Below are positions 19,025-27,881 of a stretch of DNA of 64,000 nt, one piece after another. The stretch comes from UBA10649 sp963749905 (GTDB taxonomy: Bacteria; Actinomycetota; Actinomycetes; S36-B12). The stretch is from contig CAVVOF010000003.1 in NCBI GenBank assembly GCA_963749905.1, forward strand, positions 248,001 through 312,000. Direction: 5' to 3'. Below the pieces are notes generated by a model. That model was not told the origin of the DNA, did no database searches, and saw only the letters and a program-made list of their open reading frames with translations. A program made the translations under genes and the position numbers. The number at the start of each line of letters is the position of its first letter. Positions within the stretch are counted from its first letter, which is position 1.

Positions 19025-20174
19025 TCAGTCGACGGTGAGCACCGTGCAGGCACTGATGCCCGGGGCGCCATAGACATGGGTGAAGCCGATGGACGGATCG
19101 CCGGGCACCTGCTTGCCGTCGGCGCGGCCCTGCAGCTGGCGGACCACCTCGTGCACCTGACGCAGCCCGGAGGCCCCCACCGGCTCGCCGTTGGCGAGCA
19201 GGCCGCCGTCGGTGTTGACCGGCAGGCGTCCGTCGATCAGCGAAGTCGCCGTTGCGGTAGGCCTCGGCCTGCGCACCGTGCTCGACGAGCCCGGTCTCCG
19301 CCAGGTGGATGACCTCCGCGCCCGACTCGGTGTCCTGGAGCTGGGCGACCTGCACGTCCGCCGGGGTGACGCCGGCCGAGGCGAATGCCGCGGCCGCCGC
19401 GTCGATCGACGGGCTGGTGCGCTCCCCCGGCGACAGCCACGTCGAGAAGACCTCGAAGGAGCCCGGTCGGCGTCCGCGCAGGGCCACCGACGCCAGCCGC
19501 ACCGGGCGCTCGCACAGGTCGAACGCACGCGATCCCCGTGCCAGGACGAGCGAGACCGCTCCGGCGTCCGGGGAGCAGAACATGAAGCGCGTGAGCGGGT
19601 CGTTGATCATGTCGGCGTCGACAGCCTCGTCGACGGTGATCGGCTTGCGCCGCCACGCGTACGGGTGCGCGGCCCCGTAGTCGAACGCCTTCTCGGAGAC
19701 GTAGCCGAGGGTGCGCGGGTCGATCCCGTACTCGTGCAGGTACCGCTGGATCTTCAGCGCGAAGTACGACGTGGTGACCATCATCCCGGTCTGGCCGTAC
19801 CAGTCGCCGATGCCATAGCGCGCCGGGGCGGCGTTGAAGGCTCCGCGCGCATGGTTGTCGTAGCCGACGACGCAGGCGATGTCGCTGCCCTCGGCCAGCA
19901 GCCCGTTGCGCGCGGTCATGAGCGCGACTCCGCCTGTCGCGCACCCGTTCTTGACGGTGACGAACGGCAGGCCGGTCAGCCCGAGCCGGGACACGAGATT
20001 GTCGGGCTTGGTCTCACCATTGGTGCCGCCGACCGCGAAGTCGACGTCCGTCCAGGCCAGGCCACAGTCCGCAAGCGCCCCGCGAACCGCATCCTCGGCG
20101 AGGTCGTTGTCCTCGCCGTCGAACCGTCCGAACGCGGTCCGGGCGGCGCCGACGATGTAGATCGAATCGCTCAT
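19025..20174 (-). CDS. Thiolase-like protein (SCP-x/Ltp type), frameshifted
   Basis: A thiolase-superfamily protein of about 383 residues. The N-terminal YIVGAARTAFGRF and the Cys in VKNGCATGG (C78) are clear. It is of the lipid-transfer-protein type rather than a classic biosynthetic thiolase. A slip near 19240 separates the last 70 residues (LPVNTDGGLLANGEPVGASG, then GFTHVYGAPG). The next gene upstream overlaps by four bases and encodes a DUF35 OB-fold protein. In actinomycete sterol catabolism such pairs (Ltp2 with ChsH2-DUF35) form retro-aldolases, so this could be a C-C lyase instead of a thiolase. Confidence 0.85.
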
Positions 20175-20566
20175 GACTCCGCCTCGAACGCGAACGTGTT
20201 CACCACGGTGTCACCATCCGTCCAGGCCTTCGCCAGCGTCAGGCGCACCGGCTCGCCGATCGTCCACGAGGTGCGGCCGATCAGCCAGCCCTCGACGATC
20301 ACCGGTCCGAGATCGACGTACCCGATGCTGAACGGGGTGAAGCCGTCCGTGCGGAACGGCGGCTTCGGCTCGAAGCGCTGCGTCGTCCACGACCAGACCG
20401 TGCCCGCGGTCGGAAGGGCCACGTCCTCGACGCTGACACCCGCGCACACGGGACAGGACCCCATCGCGGGAAAGACAGTGGCCGCGCAGTCGCGGCATGC
20501 GGAGCCGCGCAGAGCCACCGGCTCGACGGAGGCGAACAGCGAGTCGTCGACCACGGTCACGGGCAT
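20171..20566 (-). CDS. DUF35 OB-fold protein with zinc-ribbon
   Basis: A 131-residue protein with an N-terminal rubredoxin-like zinc ribbon (CRDC and CPVC pairs) followed by an OB fold (TVWSWTTQRF, FSIGYVDLG). Such proteins bind acyl-CoA or partner thiolase-like proteins. Its stop overlaps the thiolase ATG (ATGA), a strong sign of a stable complex made in equal amounts. The MDR reductase ends 13 bases upstream. Work on steroid-degrading actinomycetes shows DUF35 domains are needed for the aldolase activity of Ltp-type thiolases. Confidence 0.9.
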   Translation of the reverse strand: MPVTVVDDSLFASVEPVALRGSACRDCAATVFPAMGSCPVCAGVSVEDVALPTAGTVWSWTTQRFEPKPPFRTDGFTPFSIGYVDLGPVIVEGWLIGRTSWTIGEPVRLTLAKAWTDGDTVVNTFAFEAES

Positions 20567-20579
20567 TCCGGGTCCCTTC

Positions 20580-21587
20580 CTACTCTGACAGCCGAATCAG
20601 CGCCTTGCCGAGGTTCGCGCCGTTGAGCAGGCCCTCGAGGCCGGCTCCGGCGTTCGCGATGCCCTCGACCACGGTCGCGCGATCCACGAGCTCACCACTG
20701 GCCAGCCAGCCACTCACCCGCTCCTCGAACTCCGGGCGGAGCTCCTCGAAGTCACGAACGATGAAGCCCTGGAGCGTGATGCGGCGGAGCACCACCTCGA
20801 TCAGCTCGGCGAGCGAAGGCTGGTCTGAGGTGCCGAAGTTCGAAACGGCGCCGCACATGCTGACGCGTCCGTGGATCTTCATGTTGTGGAGGGCCGCAAC
20901 CATCTGCCAGCCGCCGACGTTGTCGAAGAAGAGGTCGATGCCGTCCGGCGCGGCCTGCGCGAGCTCGGCTCGCACGTCCTCGTTGCGGTAGTCGATGACG
21001 TGGTCGAACCCGCACTCCTCGCGCAGCCACGAGCACTTCTCCGGGCCGCCAGCGCTGCCGACGACCCGACCGGCACCGAGCAGCCGGGCGAACTGCCCGG
21101 CCATGCTGCCCACCGCGCCGCCGGCACCCGTGACGAAGACCGTCTCGCCGGGCGCGACCCTGCCCACCGGCAGCAGCCCGGCATATGCGGTGAAGCCGGT
21201 CTGTCCCATCGAGGACAGCCAGGAGATCGCGGGCGCCTTGGCGAGATCGCAGACCGTCGCACCCGCGTCGCTCACGACCGCGTACTCCCGCCAGCCCATT
21301 CGATGACGCACCGTCGCCCCCACCGGCAGGAGGTCCGACATCGACTCCTCGACGACGCCGATGGCAGAGCCGTCGAGCGGACCGCCGATCTCGAAGTTCG
21401 TCGTGTACTGCTTCTCCCCCGGATCCATGCGGCCCCGGGTGGAGGGATCGACGCTCATGTACAGGTTGCGCACCAACGCCGTGCCCGGCGTGAGTTCCGG
21501 CAGGTCGATGGTGCCAAGGGTCAGCGCGGACGCCACCGCTGTCCCGACCGGCCGCTCGGCCAGCAGGACTGCCCTGGTCTGCCTCAC
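20580..21587 (-). CDS. Zinc-free MDR oxidoreductase (prostaglandin-reductase-like)
   Basis: A 335-residue medium-chain reductase of the leukotriene B4 dehydrogenase/CurA group, NADPH-dependent C=C reductases. It shows the N-terminal LYMSVDPSTRGRMD, the Rossmann motif TGAGGAVGSMAGQFA, and DLFFDNVGG. No zinc ligands are present. GTG at 21587 overlaps the stop of the 71-residue protein upstream (GTGA). It is followed by DUF35, thiolase and acyl-CoA dehydrogenase genes in one operon, so reduction of an enoyl or enone intermediate is likely. Confidence 0.9.
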   Translation of the reverse strand: MRQTRAVLLAERPVGTAVASALTLGTIDLPELTPGTALVRNLYMSVDPSTRGRMDPGEKQYTTNFEIGGPLDGSAIGVVEESMSDLLPVGATVRHRMGWREYAVVSDAGATVCDLAKAPAISWLSSMGQTGFTAYAGLLPVGRVAPGETVFVTGAGGAVGSMAGQFARLLGAGRVVGSAGGPEKCSWLREECGFDHVIDYRNEDVRAELAQAAPDGIDLFFDNVGGWQMVAALHNMKIHGRVSMCGAVSNFGTSDQPSLAELIEVVLRRITLQGFIVRDFEELRPEFEERVSGWLASGELVDRATVVEGIANAGAGLEGLLNGANLGKALIRLSE

Positions 21588-21799
21588 GAGTTGGCCTCTC
21601 GTAGGGCGCGCGCTTCCGGGGTACGACCGACCCAGCCGGCTGCCTGCCGGTCGACGTCGATGATCTCGCCCTCGTACCAGACCCCGTTGTCGTCGAAGAC
21701 GCCGTACTGACCGGTGGCCGGGTCGTCCACCCGGACCAGGCCGACCTCGTTGACGGAGTAGAGGAAGCCCGAGATCGGATGCTTGTACACCTTCGCCAT
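21584..21799 (-). CDS. Small hypothetical protein, first gene of the MDR-thiolase operon
   Basis: A 71-residue soluble protein starting MAKVYKHPISGFLYSVNEVG. AAGGAG sits six bases before the ATG at 21799, a strong start signal, and the stop overlaps the MDR GTG by four bases, so it is very probably real. It has no cysteines, membrane segment or known motif. The aromatic, acidic middle (VDDPATGQYGVFDDNGVWYEG) suggests a small beta-rich fold. I do not recognise a family. Its position suggests an accessory subunit of a pathway enzyme. Confidence 0.7.
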   Translation of the reverse strand: MAKVYKHPISGFLYSVNEVGLVRVDDPATGQYGVFDDNGVWYEGEIIDVDRQAAGWVGRTPEARALREANS

Positions 21800-21861
21800 G
21801 CCGACTCCTTGGACGCTCTGGCACCTGGGAACGGATGCAAAGCCTACACAACTTGTCACGG

Positions 21862-21873
21862 CCTACAGTAACT
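21862..21873 (+). promoter_or_regulatory. Promoter-like element CCTACAGTAACT (motif C)
   Basis: The TACAGT hexamer at 21864-21869 is followed by AACT, about 30 bases upstream of the VOC gene ATG at 21900. It matches the boxes at 11364-11379, 26897-26908 and 51187-51202. No convincing -35 was seen. Confidence 0.45.
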
Positions 21874-21899
21874 TTGTTTCACCGGCTGATCGGAGACCC

Positions 21900-22454
21900 A
21901 TGAGCAACCCCGCAAACCCGGCGCAGGGCGCCCTGCCCGCGCGGTTGGTCCAGATCGCCTACCGCGTTCCTGACCTCGAGGCCGCTTGCCACGAGTGGGC
22001 CCAGAAGGTCGGCGCCGGGCCCTTCCTCGTGCGGCCGCACCTGCCCGTCGTCGCCCGGCACGACGGCGAGCCGGCGATCTACGACCACTCGGCCGCCTTC
22101 GGCCAGTGGGGACCGGTGATGCTGGAGCTCATCCAGGTCCATGAATGCGAGCCAGCGTCGATGCGCGAGGTGCTCGAGCACGACTCCCCCGGTCAGGTGA
22201 ACCACTTCGCCTGCTTCGTCGACGACCTCGAGGCCGCGAGCGCGGCACTCGACGAGCAGGGGATGCCGCTCACGATGGCCCTGACCTCGTCGAGCGGAAT
22301 GGAGGTGCGCTTCCACGATGCTCGGCACGTGGTGGGCGGGATGCTCGAGCTCTACGTCGGCAGCGATCATCTGAAGTCGTTCTACGGCAAGGTCGCCTCG
22401 CTCGCAGACGGGTGGGACGGCTCGGACGTGGTGCGCTGGATCGAGTCGTCGTGA
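21900..22454 (+). CDS. VOC (glyoxalase/bleomycin-resistance) superfamily protein
   Basis: A 184-residue vicinal-oxygen-chelate protein of the Glyoxalase_4 type. Two beta-alpha-beta halves can be seen, beginning LVQIAYRVPDLEAA and VNHFACFVDDLEAA. Members include methylmalonyl-CoA epimerases and ring-cleavage-type enzymes; here the metal ligands cannot be assigned with confidence. CGGAG precedes the ATG. The stop overlaps the GTG of the ABM gene. It is divergent from the MDR-thiolase operon and may share control with it. Confidence 0.82.
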   Translation: MSNPANPAQGALPARLVQIAYRVPDLEAACHEWAQKVGAGPFLVRPHLPVVARHDGEPAIYDHSAAFGQWGPVMLELIQVHECEPASMREVLEHDSPGQVNHFACFVDDLEAASAALDEQGMPLTMALTSSSGMEVRFHDARHVVGGMLELYVGSDHLKSFYGKVASLADGWDGSDVVRWIESS

Positions 22455-22786
22455 CCGCGACCGGCGTGCTCTCGACGCTGGTGGCGCCGCCCGGCCGGCG
22501 CGCGGACACCCTGGCCGCGATCCAGGCGCTGCAACGCGCGTCGGCGAACGAGCCCGGTACCACCTTGTTCGCCATCCACGAGCACCGGGACGAGCCGGGG
22601 ACCTTCAGCGTCTTCGAGCGCTACGAGGACGACGCCGCGGTGCAGGCCCATCGGTTCAGTCCGGCGATGGAGTCCTTCCGGGCCGCGCTCACCGACCTCG
22701 GCATCCGACCGACGCTGGTGTTCCTCACACCGATCGACCCACCGGGCGCGAACGAGCCACACCCGCTCGCCTTCATGGCCCACTGA
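22451..22786 (+). CDS. Antibiotic-biosynthesis-monooxygenase (ABM) domain protein
   Basis: A 111-residue dimeric alpha-beta-barrel protein of the ABM/YgiN type, some of which are cofactor-free quinol monooxygenases. TTLFAIHEHRDEPGTFSVFERYEDDAAVQAH matches the family's central strand-helix pattern (given here by its ends, TTLFAIHE and VQAH). GTG at 22451 overlaps the VOC stop. It is convergent with the histidine phosphatase at 22801. A role in aromatic or quinol turnover is an inference. Confidence 0.8.
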   Translation: MTATGVLSTLVAPPGRRADTLAAIQALQRASANEPGTTLFAIHEHRDEPGTFSVFERYEDDAAVQAHRFSPAMESFRAALTDLGIRPTLVFLTPIDPPGANEPHPLAFMAH

Positions 22787-22800
22787 CGCACCGCAGTGGG

Positions 22801-23448
22801 TCAGCGGTTCGTACGCAGGCCGGGCTCCCCGAGCAGGTGCGCATGGTCGTTGAACGAGACGAGCGACAGGCCCCGGCCACCCGAGACCACCGTCGTGATC
22901 GACGCGTTCACGCTGACCCGGTTCATGCCGATGACGCCTTCGGCCCCCGCGTCGAGCAGCCGGCCGGCGAGCGCCGCCGTCACCCCGGCCGAGGTCGCGA
23001 CGATCGCATCGGACCCCGACGGCAGCCGCTCGGCCACCCGCTGGAGGGCCGCCATCGCGCCATCGACGAACTCCCGCCACCGCGCATCCCCGGACGCCAT
23101 CCACCCGGCCATCACCTCGTCGAGATGACGTTGGAACTCCCCCGAGTCCATGCCGTCCGTCGCGTCGGGCCGCCCGAGATGCGCGTTGACCGCCCCATGC
23201 GCGTCGAACTCGTCGAAGCGGTCATCGACCTCGGGCTCAGCGGCTGAGCCCAGGGCGCGCGCCGCGATCCGAGCCGTCTCCCGCTGGCGGATCAGGCTGC
23301 CCGAGGCGAACACGGGTGACCGCACGCCACGGCGGGCCAGCTCCCGGCCGGCCACCTCCGCCTGCCGCTCTCCCAGCGTTGACAGCACGTCATAGTCATC
23401 GGTGCCGAAACTCGCCTGCCCGTGGCGCAGCAGGTAGATCGCCGGCAC
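22801..23448 (-). CDS. Histidine phosphatase superfamily protein, variant second His
   Basis: A 215-residue phosphoglycerate-mutase-like protein. The N-terminal IYLLRHGQASFG contains the RHG motif with the nucleophilic His. SGSLIRQRETARIAA supplies the usual Arg. Where most members have SHGG, this one reads VATSAGVTAA, so the second catalytic His is absent or supplied elsewhere. A TS-GG variant is known in some actinobacterial members, but its effect on activity is unclear. It lies nine bases after the E2 gene and belongs to the E1-E2 operon. Confidence 0.85.
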   Translation of the reverse strand: MPAIYLLRHGQASFGTDDYDVLSTLGERQAEVAGRELARRGVRSPVFASGSLIRQRETARIAARALGSAAEPEVDDRFDEFDAHGAVNAHLGRPDATDGMDSGEFQRHLDEVMAGWMASGDARWREFVDGAMAALQRVAERLPSGSDAIVATSAGVTAALAGRLLDAGAEGVIGMNRVSVNASITTVVSGGRGLSLVSFNDHAHLLGEPGLRTNR

Positions 23449-23457
23449 GCCGAACCC

Positions 23458-24841
23458 CTAGGAGACGAGGACGAGCGGACGGGCGAGCAGCTCCGACATC
23501 GTCTGCAGGTACTCGGCCGCGGGCGCGCCGTCGACCGCGCGGTGATCGAAGGTCAGGCTCAGGGTGAGCACCTGGGTGCGCACCCACGCGTCGCCCTCCC
23601 ACTTGCCGGAGTCGCGCAAGCGGCCGACGCCGAGGATGCCGACGTTGCCGGGGTTGACGACCGGAGTGAACATGTCGACGCCGTAGGTGCCGAGGGACGT
23701 GACCGCGAAGGTGCCGCCCTCGAGCTCGTCCAGCCCGATCGAACCGCTGCGGCAGCGCTCGGCGAGGTCTCGCGTGACCGATGCAAGCTCCGGCAGCGAC
23801 AGTCGATCCGCGTCACGGATCACCGGCACCATCAGGCCACCGGGAACGGCCACCGCCAGGCCCATGTGGATGCGGGCCAGCAGGTGGATCTCCTTGTCGA
23901 TCACCGTCGCATTCAGGATCGGGTGCTGGCGCAGGGCCAGCGACGCAGCCCGCACGATGAAGTCGTTGAGGCTGGGGACCGGCACGCCGAGATCCGCGTA
24001 CTGCTGCTTCATCTCGGCCCGCAGCGCGACGACGGCGTCCATGCCGACCTCGAACCCGTGGGTGAGCTGGGCCATCTCGGTCAGGCTCTGCTGCATGCGC
24101 GCGGCGATGGTGCCGCGCATGCCCTTCATCGGGACGATCGACGCCGTCTCCTGCTCGACGGATCCCGCGACCGCCAGCCCGGATGGCGTCGCCAGGGACG
24201 CCGCCGCGCTCTCCTGTGGCGTGGCCGCCGCTGCGCGCACGTCGCCCCGCGTGACGATAGCCGGTCGGCGTCGCGATGGTCGACGGGTCGATGCCCGCGT
24301 CGCGCGCATCGCGTCGAGCGAGCGGTGACGCGACCTTGGCGGGGCCGACGGCAGCCTGCGGCACGCGCGCTGCCGCCTCCTCGACATCCTCGGAGACGAT
24401 CCGGCCACCCGGACCGGTGCCGGAGACCGTGGCGAGGTCGACGCCGAGTTCCTCCGCCACGCGGCGGGCGTTCGGGGAGATGAAGACGCGTCCGCCCGCT
24501 GACGCCACCTCGACGTCGTCGGCCGCCGCCATCGTGGTGATGACCGTGACCTCCTCAGCACGAGCAGCGGCCGGCGCGGATGCGCCTCCGGCAGGCGGTG
24601 CCTCCCCGGCTTCGAGCAGCCAGCCGAGCACTGAACCGGGCGCAAGGGTCGAGCCGTCCGGCACGGCACGGTGCAGGACCCCCTCGGCCTCCGCCTCGAC
24701 GTCGACGTCGATCTTGTCCGTGGCCAGCCGGAGCAGCGGCATCCCGATCGTGATGACCGCGCCGTCGGAGACGAGCCATTCGTCGACGGTGCCCTCCTCC
24801 ATCGTCAGGCCCAGCTTCGGCAGGAGGATCTCGATGGCCAC
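23458..24841 (-). CDS. 2-oxoacid dehydrogenase E2 (dihydrolipoyl acyltransferase), frameshifted
   Basis: The core acyltransferase of a 2-oxoacid or acetoin dehydrogenase complex, about 460 residues. The lipoyl domain (1-75) has the lipoylated K43 in LRLATDKIDVDV. Two peripheral-subunit-binding domains follow (about 121-155, ISPNARRVAEELGVDL, and about 171-205, ASPLARRDARDAGIDP), which is one more than usual. The catalytic domain ends with DHRAVDGAPAAEYL. One slip near 24260 lies in the second binding domain. GTG at 24841 is the start. The order E1 alpha, E1 beta, E2 is on one transcript. No E3 (lipoamide dehydrogenase) is seen. Confidence 0.9.
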
Positions 24842-24844
24842 GCG

Positions 24845-25831
24845 CTACCTCCGCTCGAGGAGACGACGGACGGCCTGCTCGATGCGAGCCGCATCCGGCA
24901 CGTAGGCGTTCTCCAGGATCGGAGCGTAGGGGACCGGCGCGAACGGGGCGGCGAGCCGCGCGACGGGCGCATCGAGGTAGTCGAACGCCTGCTCCTGGAT
25001 CTGCGAGGAGATCTCGGCGCCGATTCCGCCGAACTCCACGGCCTCATGGACGATGAGCACCCGGTTCGTCTTCCTGACCGACGCGACGATCGTGTCCGTG
25101 TCGAGCGGCTGGACGGTCCGCGGGTCGATGACCTCGACCGACACGCCCTGCTGTGACAACGACTCGGCTGCCTTCGTCGCCTCCACCACCATGCGGCCGA
25201 TGCCGACGATCGTGACGTCGGTGCCCTCGCGGACGACGTTTGCGACGCCGAACGGGATGCCGTAGAGCTCCTCCGGCACCGGGCCCTTGACCCCCAGCAT
25301 CTTCTTGTTGAGCACCACGATGGTCGGGTTGTCGTCGCGAATGGCGCCGACGATCAGGCCCTTGGCGTCGTATGCGCTGGCCGGCATCGCCACCTTGAGC
25401 CCAGGGACGTGCGCGAGCCAGGCCTCGAGGCTCTGGCTGTGCTGGGCCGCCGCCGACATGCCCGCGCCGCCTGCGGTGGTGATCGTCAGCGGCACCGAGA
25501 CCGCGCCGCCGAACATGTACTTCATCTTCGCGGCCTGGTTGTAGATCTGGTCCATGGCGACGCCGATGAAGTCCATGAACATCAGGTCGCAGACGGGCCG
25601 CAGGCCGCGAGCGGCCGCACCGACGCCCAGACCGATGATCGCCTGCTCGGCAATGGGCGTGTCCTTGACCCGCCGGTCGCCGAACTCGTCGAGGAGTCCG
25701 TCGAACATGTGGAAGACACCGCCGTAGCCCGCGACGTCCTCGCCGATGAGGAAGACGTCCGGATCCTCGGCCATGATCTGGTGCATGCCCTCGTTGAAGG
25801 CCTTGACGTAGGTCAGTTCGCGCGTGGTCAC
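24845..25831 (-). CDS. 2-oxoacid (acetoin-type) dehydrogenase E1 beta subunit
   Basis: A 328-residue transketolase-like beta subunit. It shows the conserved GEDVAGYGGVFHMFDG, DTPIAEQAIIGLGVGAA and the C-terminal VEVIDPRTVQPLDTDTIV. With the alpha subunit it forms the thiamine-diphosphate active site at the interface. GTG at 25831 starts VTTREL. It lies 16 bases after the alpha gene and three before the E2 gene. The sequence resembles acetoin or branched-chain members more than pyruvate dehydrogenase of proteobacteria; the substrate is not settled. Confidence 0.92.
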   Translation of the reverse strand: MTTRELTYVKAFNEGMHQIMAEDPDVFLIGEDVAGYGGVFHMFDGLLDEFGDRRVKDTPIAEQAIIGLGVGAAARGLRPVCDLMFMDFIGVAMDQIYNQAAKMKYMFGGAVSVPLTITTAGGAGMSAAAQHSQSLEAWLAHVPGLKVAMPASAYDAKGLIVGAIRDDNPTIVVLNKKMLGVKGPVPEELYGIPFGVANVVREGTDVTIVGIGRMVVEATKAAESLSQQGVSVEVIDPRTVQPLDTDTIVASVRKTNRVLIVHEAVEFGGIGAEISSQIQEQAFDYLDAPVARLAAPFAPVPYAPILENAYVPDAARIEQAVRRLLERR

Positions 25832-25847
25832 AGGAGTCCTTCCGGGC

Positions 25848-26849
25848 TCAGACGGTGTAGACGTCGTCGAGGATGTCGGCCGGGTCGGGATCGGGGCTGT
25901 TGCGCGCGAACTCGATGCCGTCCACGATCTCCGCCTCCACGTCCGCCCAGATCTGCGCGAACTCGTCCGCCGACACCAGGCCCCGCTCGATGCCGATGGT
26001 CTCGATCAGGCGGATCGCGTCGCGCGACTTCCACGCCTCGACCTCGGCCGGGTCGCGGTACGGGATGCGCATGCCCTTGATGCCCTGATGGTCGAAGAAC
26101 CGGTAGGTCTTGGCCTCGATGAGCGTCGGCCCTTCGCCGCGGCGGGCCCGCTCGACGGCCTCGGCCGTCACCTGGCGCACGGCCAGTGCGTCCATCCCGT
26201 CGACGATCACGCCCGGCATGCCGTAGGACGCGGCGCGCTCAGCGATGTCGACCAGGCGCATGTGCCGCTCCTGCGAGGTGAACTCGGCGTAGCCGTTGTT
26301 CTCGACGACGAGGATCAGGGGCAGGTCCCACACTGCGGCCATGTTCGCCGACTCGTGGAAGGCGCCGATGTTGGTCGCCCCATCGCCGAAGAAGGAGACC
26401 GCCACCCCGCCGTCGCCCCGGTACTGGGCGGCGAACGCGGCCCCGAGCGCGATCGGGATGCCGCCGCCCACGATCGCATTGGCGCCGAGCATTCCGCGGT
26501 TCATGTCGACGATGTGCATGGAGCCGCCGCGACCCTTGCAGTAGCCGGTGGTCTTCCCGTACAGCTCCGCGAACATCGGCCGCAGCTCGGCGCCCTTGGC
26601 GATCGCGTGGCCGTGGCCGCGGTGCGTCGACGTGATCTGATCGTCGTCGGTCAGCACGGAGCCGACCCCGGACGCCACCGCCTCCTGCCCGACGTACAGG
26701 TGCAGGAATCCGGGCATCTCGCCCGTCTCGACGAGCTTGCCGGACGACTCCTCGAAGCGCCGAATGCGCACCATTCGACGATGGAGGTCGAGCACGACGT
26801 CTCGCGTTGCGGGCACGACGGCGTCGAGCGCCTCCGTGGGTGTGGTCAT
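25848..26849 (-). CDS. 2-oxoacid (acetoin-type) dehydrogenase E1 alpha subunit
   Basis: A 333-residue thiamine-diphosphate-dependent subunit. The cofactor motif runs from FFGDGATNIGAFHE to LILVVENN. THRGHGHAIAKG and KGRGGSMHIVD are also diagnostic and are typical of the AcoA/PdhA group. The start at 26849 is preferred, with GGAG seven bases upstream; an ATG at 26867 is possible. It is divergent from the ThuA gene at 26942, and the 90-base gap holds motif B and C sites. It likely cleaves a 2-oxoacid or acetoin-like intermediate to an acyl-CoA. Confidence 0.92.
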   Translation of the reverse strand: MTTPTEALDAVVPATRDVVLDLHRRMVRIRRFEESSGKLVETGEMPGFLHLYVGQEAVASGVGSVLTDDDQITSTHRGHGHAIAKGAELRPMFAELYGKTTGYCKGRGGSMHIVDMNRGMLGANAIVGGGIPIALGAAFAAQYRGDGGVAVSFFGDGATNIGAFHESANMAAVWDLPLILVVENNGYAEFTSQERHMRLVDIAERAASYGMPGVIVDGMDALAVRQVTAEAVERARRGEGPTLIEAKTYRFFDHQGIKGMRIPYRDPAEVEAWKSRDAIRLIETIGIERGLVSADEFAQIWADVEAEIVDGIEFARNSPDPDPADILDDVYTV

Positions 26850-26880
26850 CAGGATCTCCGGCTTCATGGGATCGCCCGTG

Positions 26881-26925
26881 CAGTAACGGAATGGAGACTA
26901 TAGTAACTAGGACGTCCAAGTAAAT
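26881..26925. promoter_or_regulatory. Divergent promoter region with motif C repeats and motif B
   Basis: CAGTAAC (26881-26887) and TATAGTAAC (26899-26907) form a repeat at 20-base spacing. TAGGACGTCCA (26908-26918), a motif B palindrome, follows directly, then AGTAAAT. TATAGT would be a -10 for the ThuA gene at 26942. The E1 alpha start is on the other side. Confidence 0.5.
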
Positions 26926-26941
26926 CGTTCCGGGAGCACCC

Positions 26942-27787
26942 ATGATCCGTCGCATCCTCGTCGTCACCGGCGGACATCGCGTGGCCCTCGACGAGTTCCT
27001 CGGCGCGATCGCCGACATCTGCACCGAACGGGGCTGGGTGTGGGCCCATGCCACCCAGCCGACGGCCCAGCGGTGGCTCACCGACGAACTGGCCGGACAG
27101 TGGGACGCGATCCTGCTGCACGACATCCCGGGCCTGAAGCTGAAGCGGGGCGCGGAGCCGACCGTCGACGGACCGGACGCGCGGACCGCCCAGGACGTCG
27201 TCAACCTGCTCGATGTCGGGCAGGGCCTGGTCGTCCTCCACCACGCCATCTCGGCATGGCCCGGTTGGGAGGGCTGGGCCGAGGTCACCGGCGCCCGCTT
27301 CCTCTACCGGCCGGGGCGGCTGCGCGGCGAGGACCTGCCGTCCTCCGGCTACCGGATCGACCGATTCACCATCTCGCCCGTCGCCGAGCATCCGATCACC
27401 GAGGGCGTCGTGCCCTTCGAGGTGGACGACGAGCTGTACTTCATCCCGGTCCTGAACGACCGGATCAGCCCGCTGCTGGAGCAGGACGCTGACATGGACG
27501 GGGCGCTGTTCCAGGACACGTGGGACGAGGTGACCAACGGCGTCTCGACGGGCGTCACGTGCGCAGACCGTCCCGCCGATGCCGGACTGCACGGCGGCAG
27601 CCGACTGCAGGGCTGGACGGCCACCGCGGGCCGGTCACCCGTCGCGACGCTTCTCATGGGCGACGGGCCCAGCACCTTCGCGCACCCGATGTTCCGCCGC
27701 CTGCTGGGCAATGCCCTCGCGTGGGTGAGCAGCGACGAGGCGCATGCTGAGGCGCGCGCGCACCCCATCGATATTCCGCTCCCCTAG
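26942..27787 (+). CDS. ThuA-like (trehalose-utilisation) domain protein, copy 1
   Basis: A 281-residue protein of the class-I-glutamine-amidotransferase-like ThuA fold. Members occur in sugar and lactone catabolism but have no firmly shown reaction. It shows ILVVTGGHRVALDEFL, the LLHDIPGLKLKRG strand and LVVLHHAISAWPGWEGW. GGGAGCACC precedes the ATG. The second ThuA protein at 49502-50305 belongs to an oxidoreductase operon. The gene ends at a long hairpin facing the ABC permease. A role in substrate processing is inferred from position only. Confidence 0.85.
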   Translation: MIRRILVVTGGHRVALDEFLGAIADICTERGWVWAHATQPTAQRWLTDELAGQWDAILLHDIPGLKLKRGAEPTVDGPDARTAQDVVNLLDVGQGLVVLHHAISAWPGWEGWAEVTGARFLYRPGRLRGEDLPSSGYRIDRFTISPVAEHPITEGVVPFEVDDELYFIPVLNDRISPLLEQDADMDGALFQDTWDEVTNGVSTGVTCADRPADAGLHGGSRLQGWTATAGRSPVATLLMGDGPSTFAHPMFRRLLGNALAWVSSDEAHAEARAHPIDIPLP

Positions 27788-27799
27788 TCCCGAACACAC

Positions 27800-27867
27800 C
27801 TTCGCGAGTGTGCGCTCGTCGTCGCTTTCAGGGGTGCTGAAGCGACGACGAGCGCACACTCGCGAAG
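27800..27867. terminator. Long-stem hairpin between ThuA and ABC permease genes
   Basis: Perfect 28-base arms (27800-27827 and 27840-27867), extending inward with one bulged base to a GGGTG loop. It lies between convergent stops at 27787 and 27882. The arm sequence (CTTCGCGAGTGTGCGCT...) is almost the same as that of the hairpin at 40218-40283. Confidence 0.75.
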
Positions 27868-27881
27868 AGAAGTACCGGGTT

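Noticed and set aside
19191..20588. A 465-codon plus-strand open frame opposite the thiolase and DUF35 genes
   Set aside because: The minus strand carries clear catalytic motifs in the same place; the plus frame has none.
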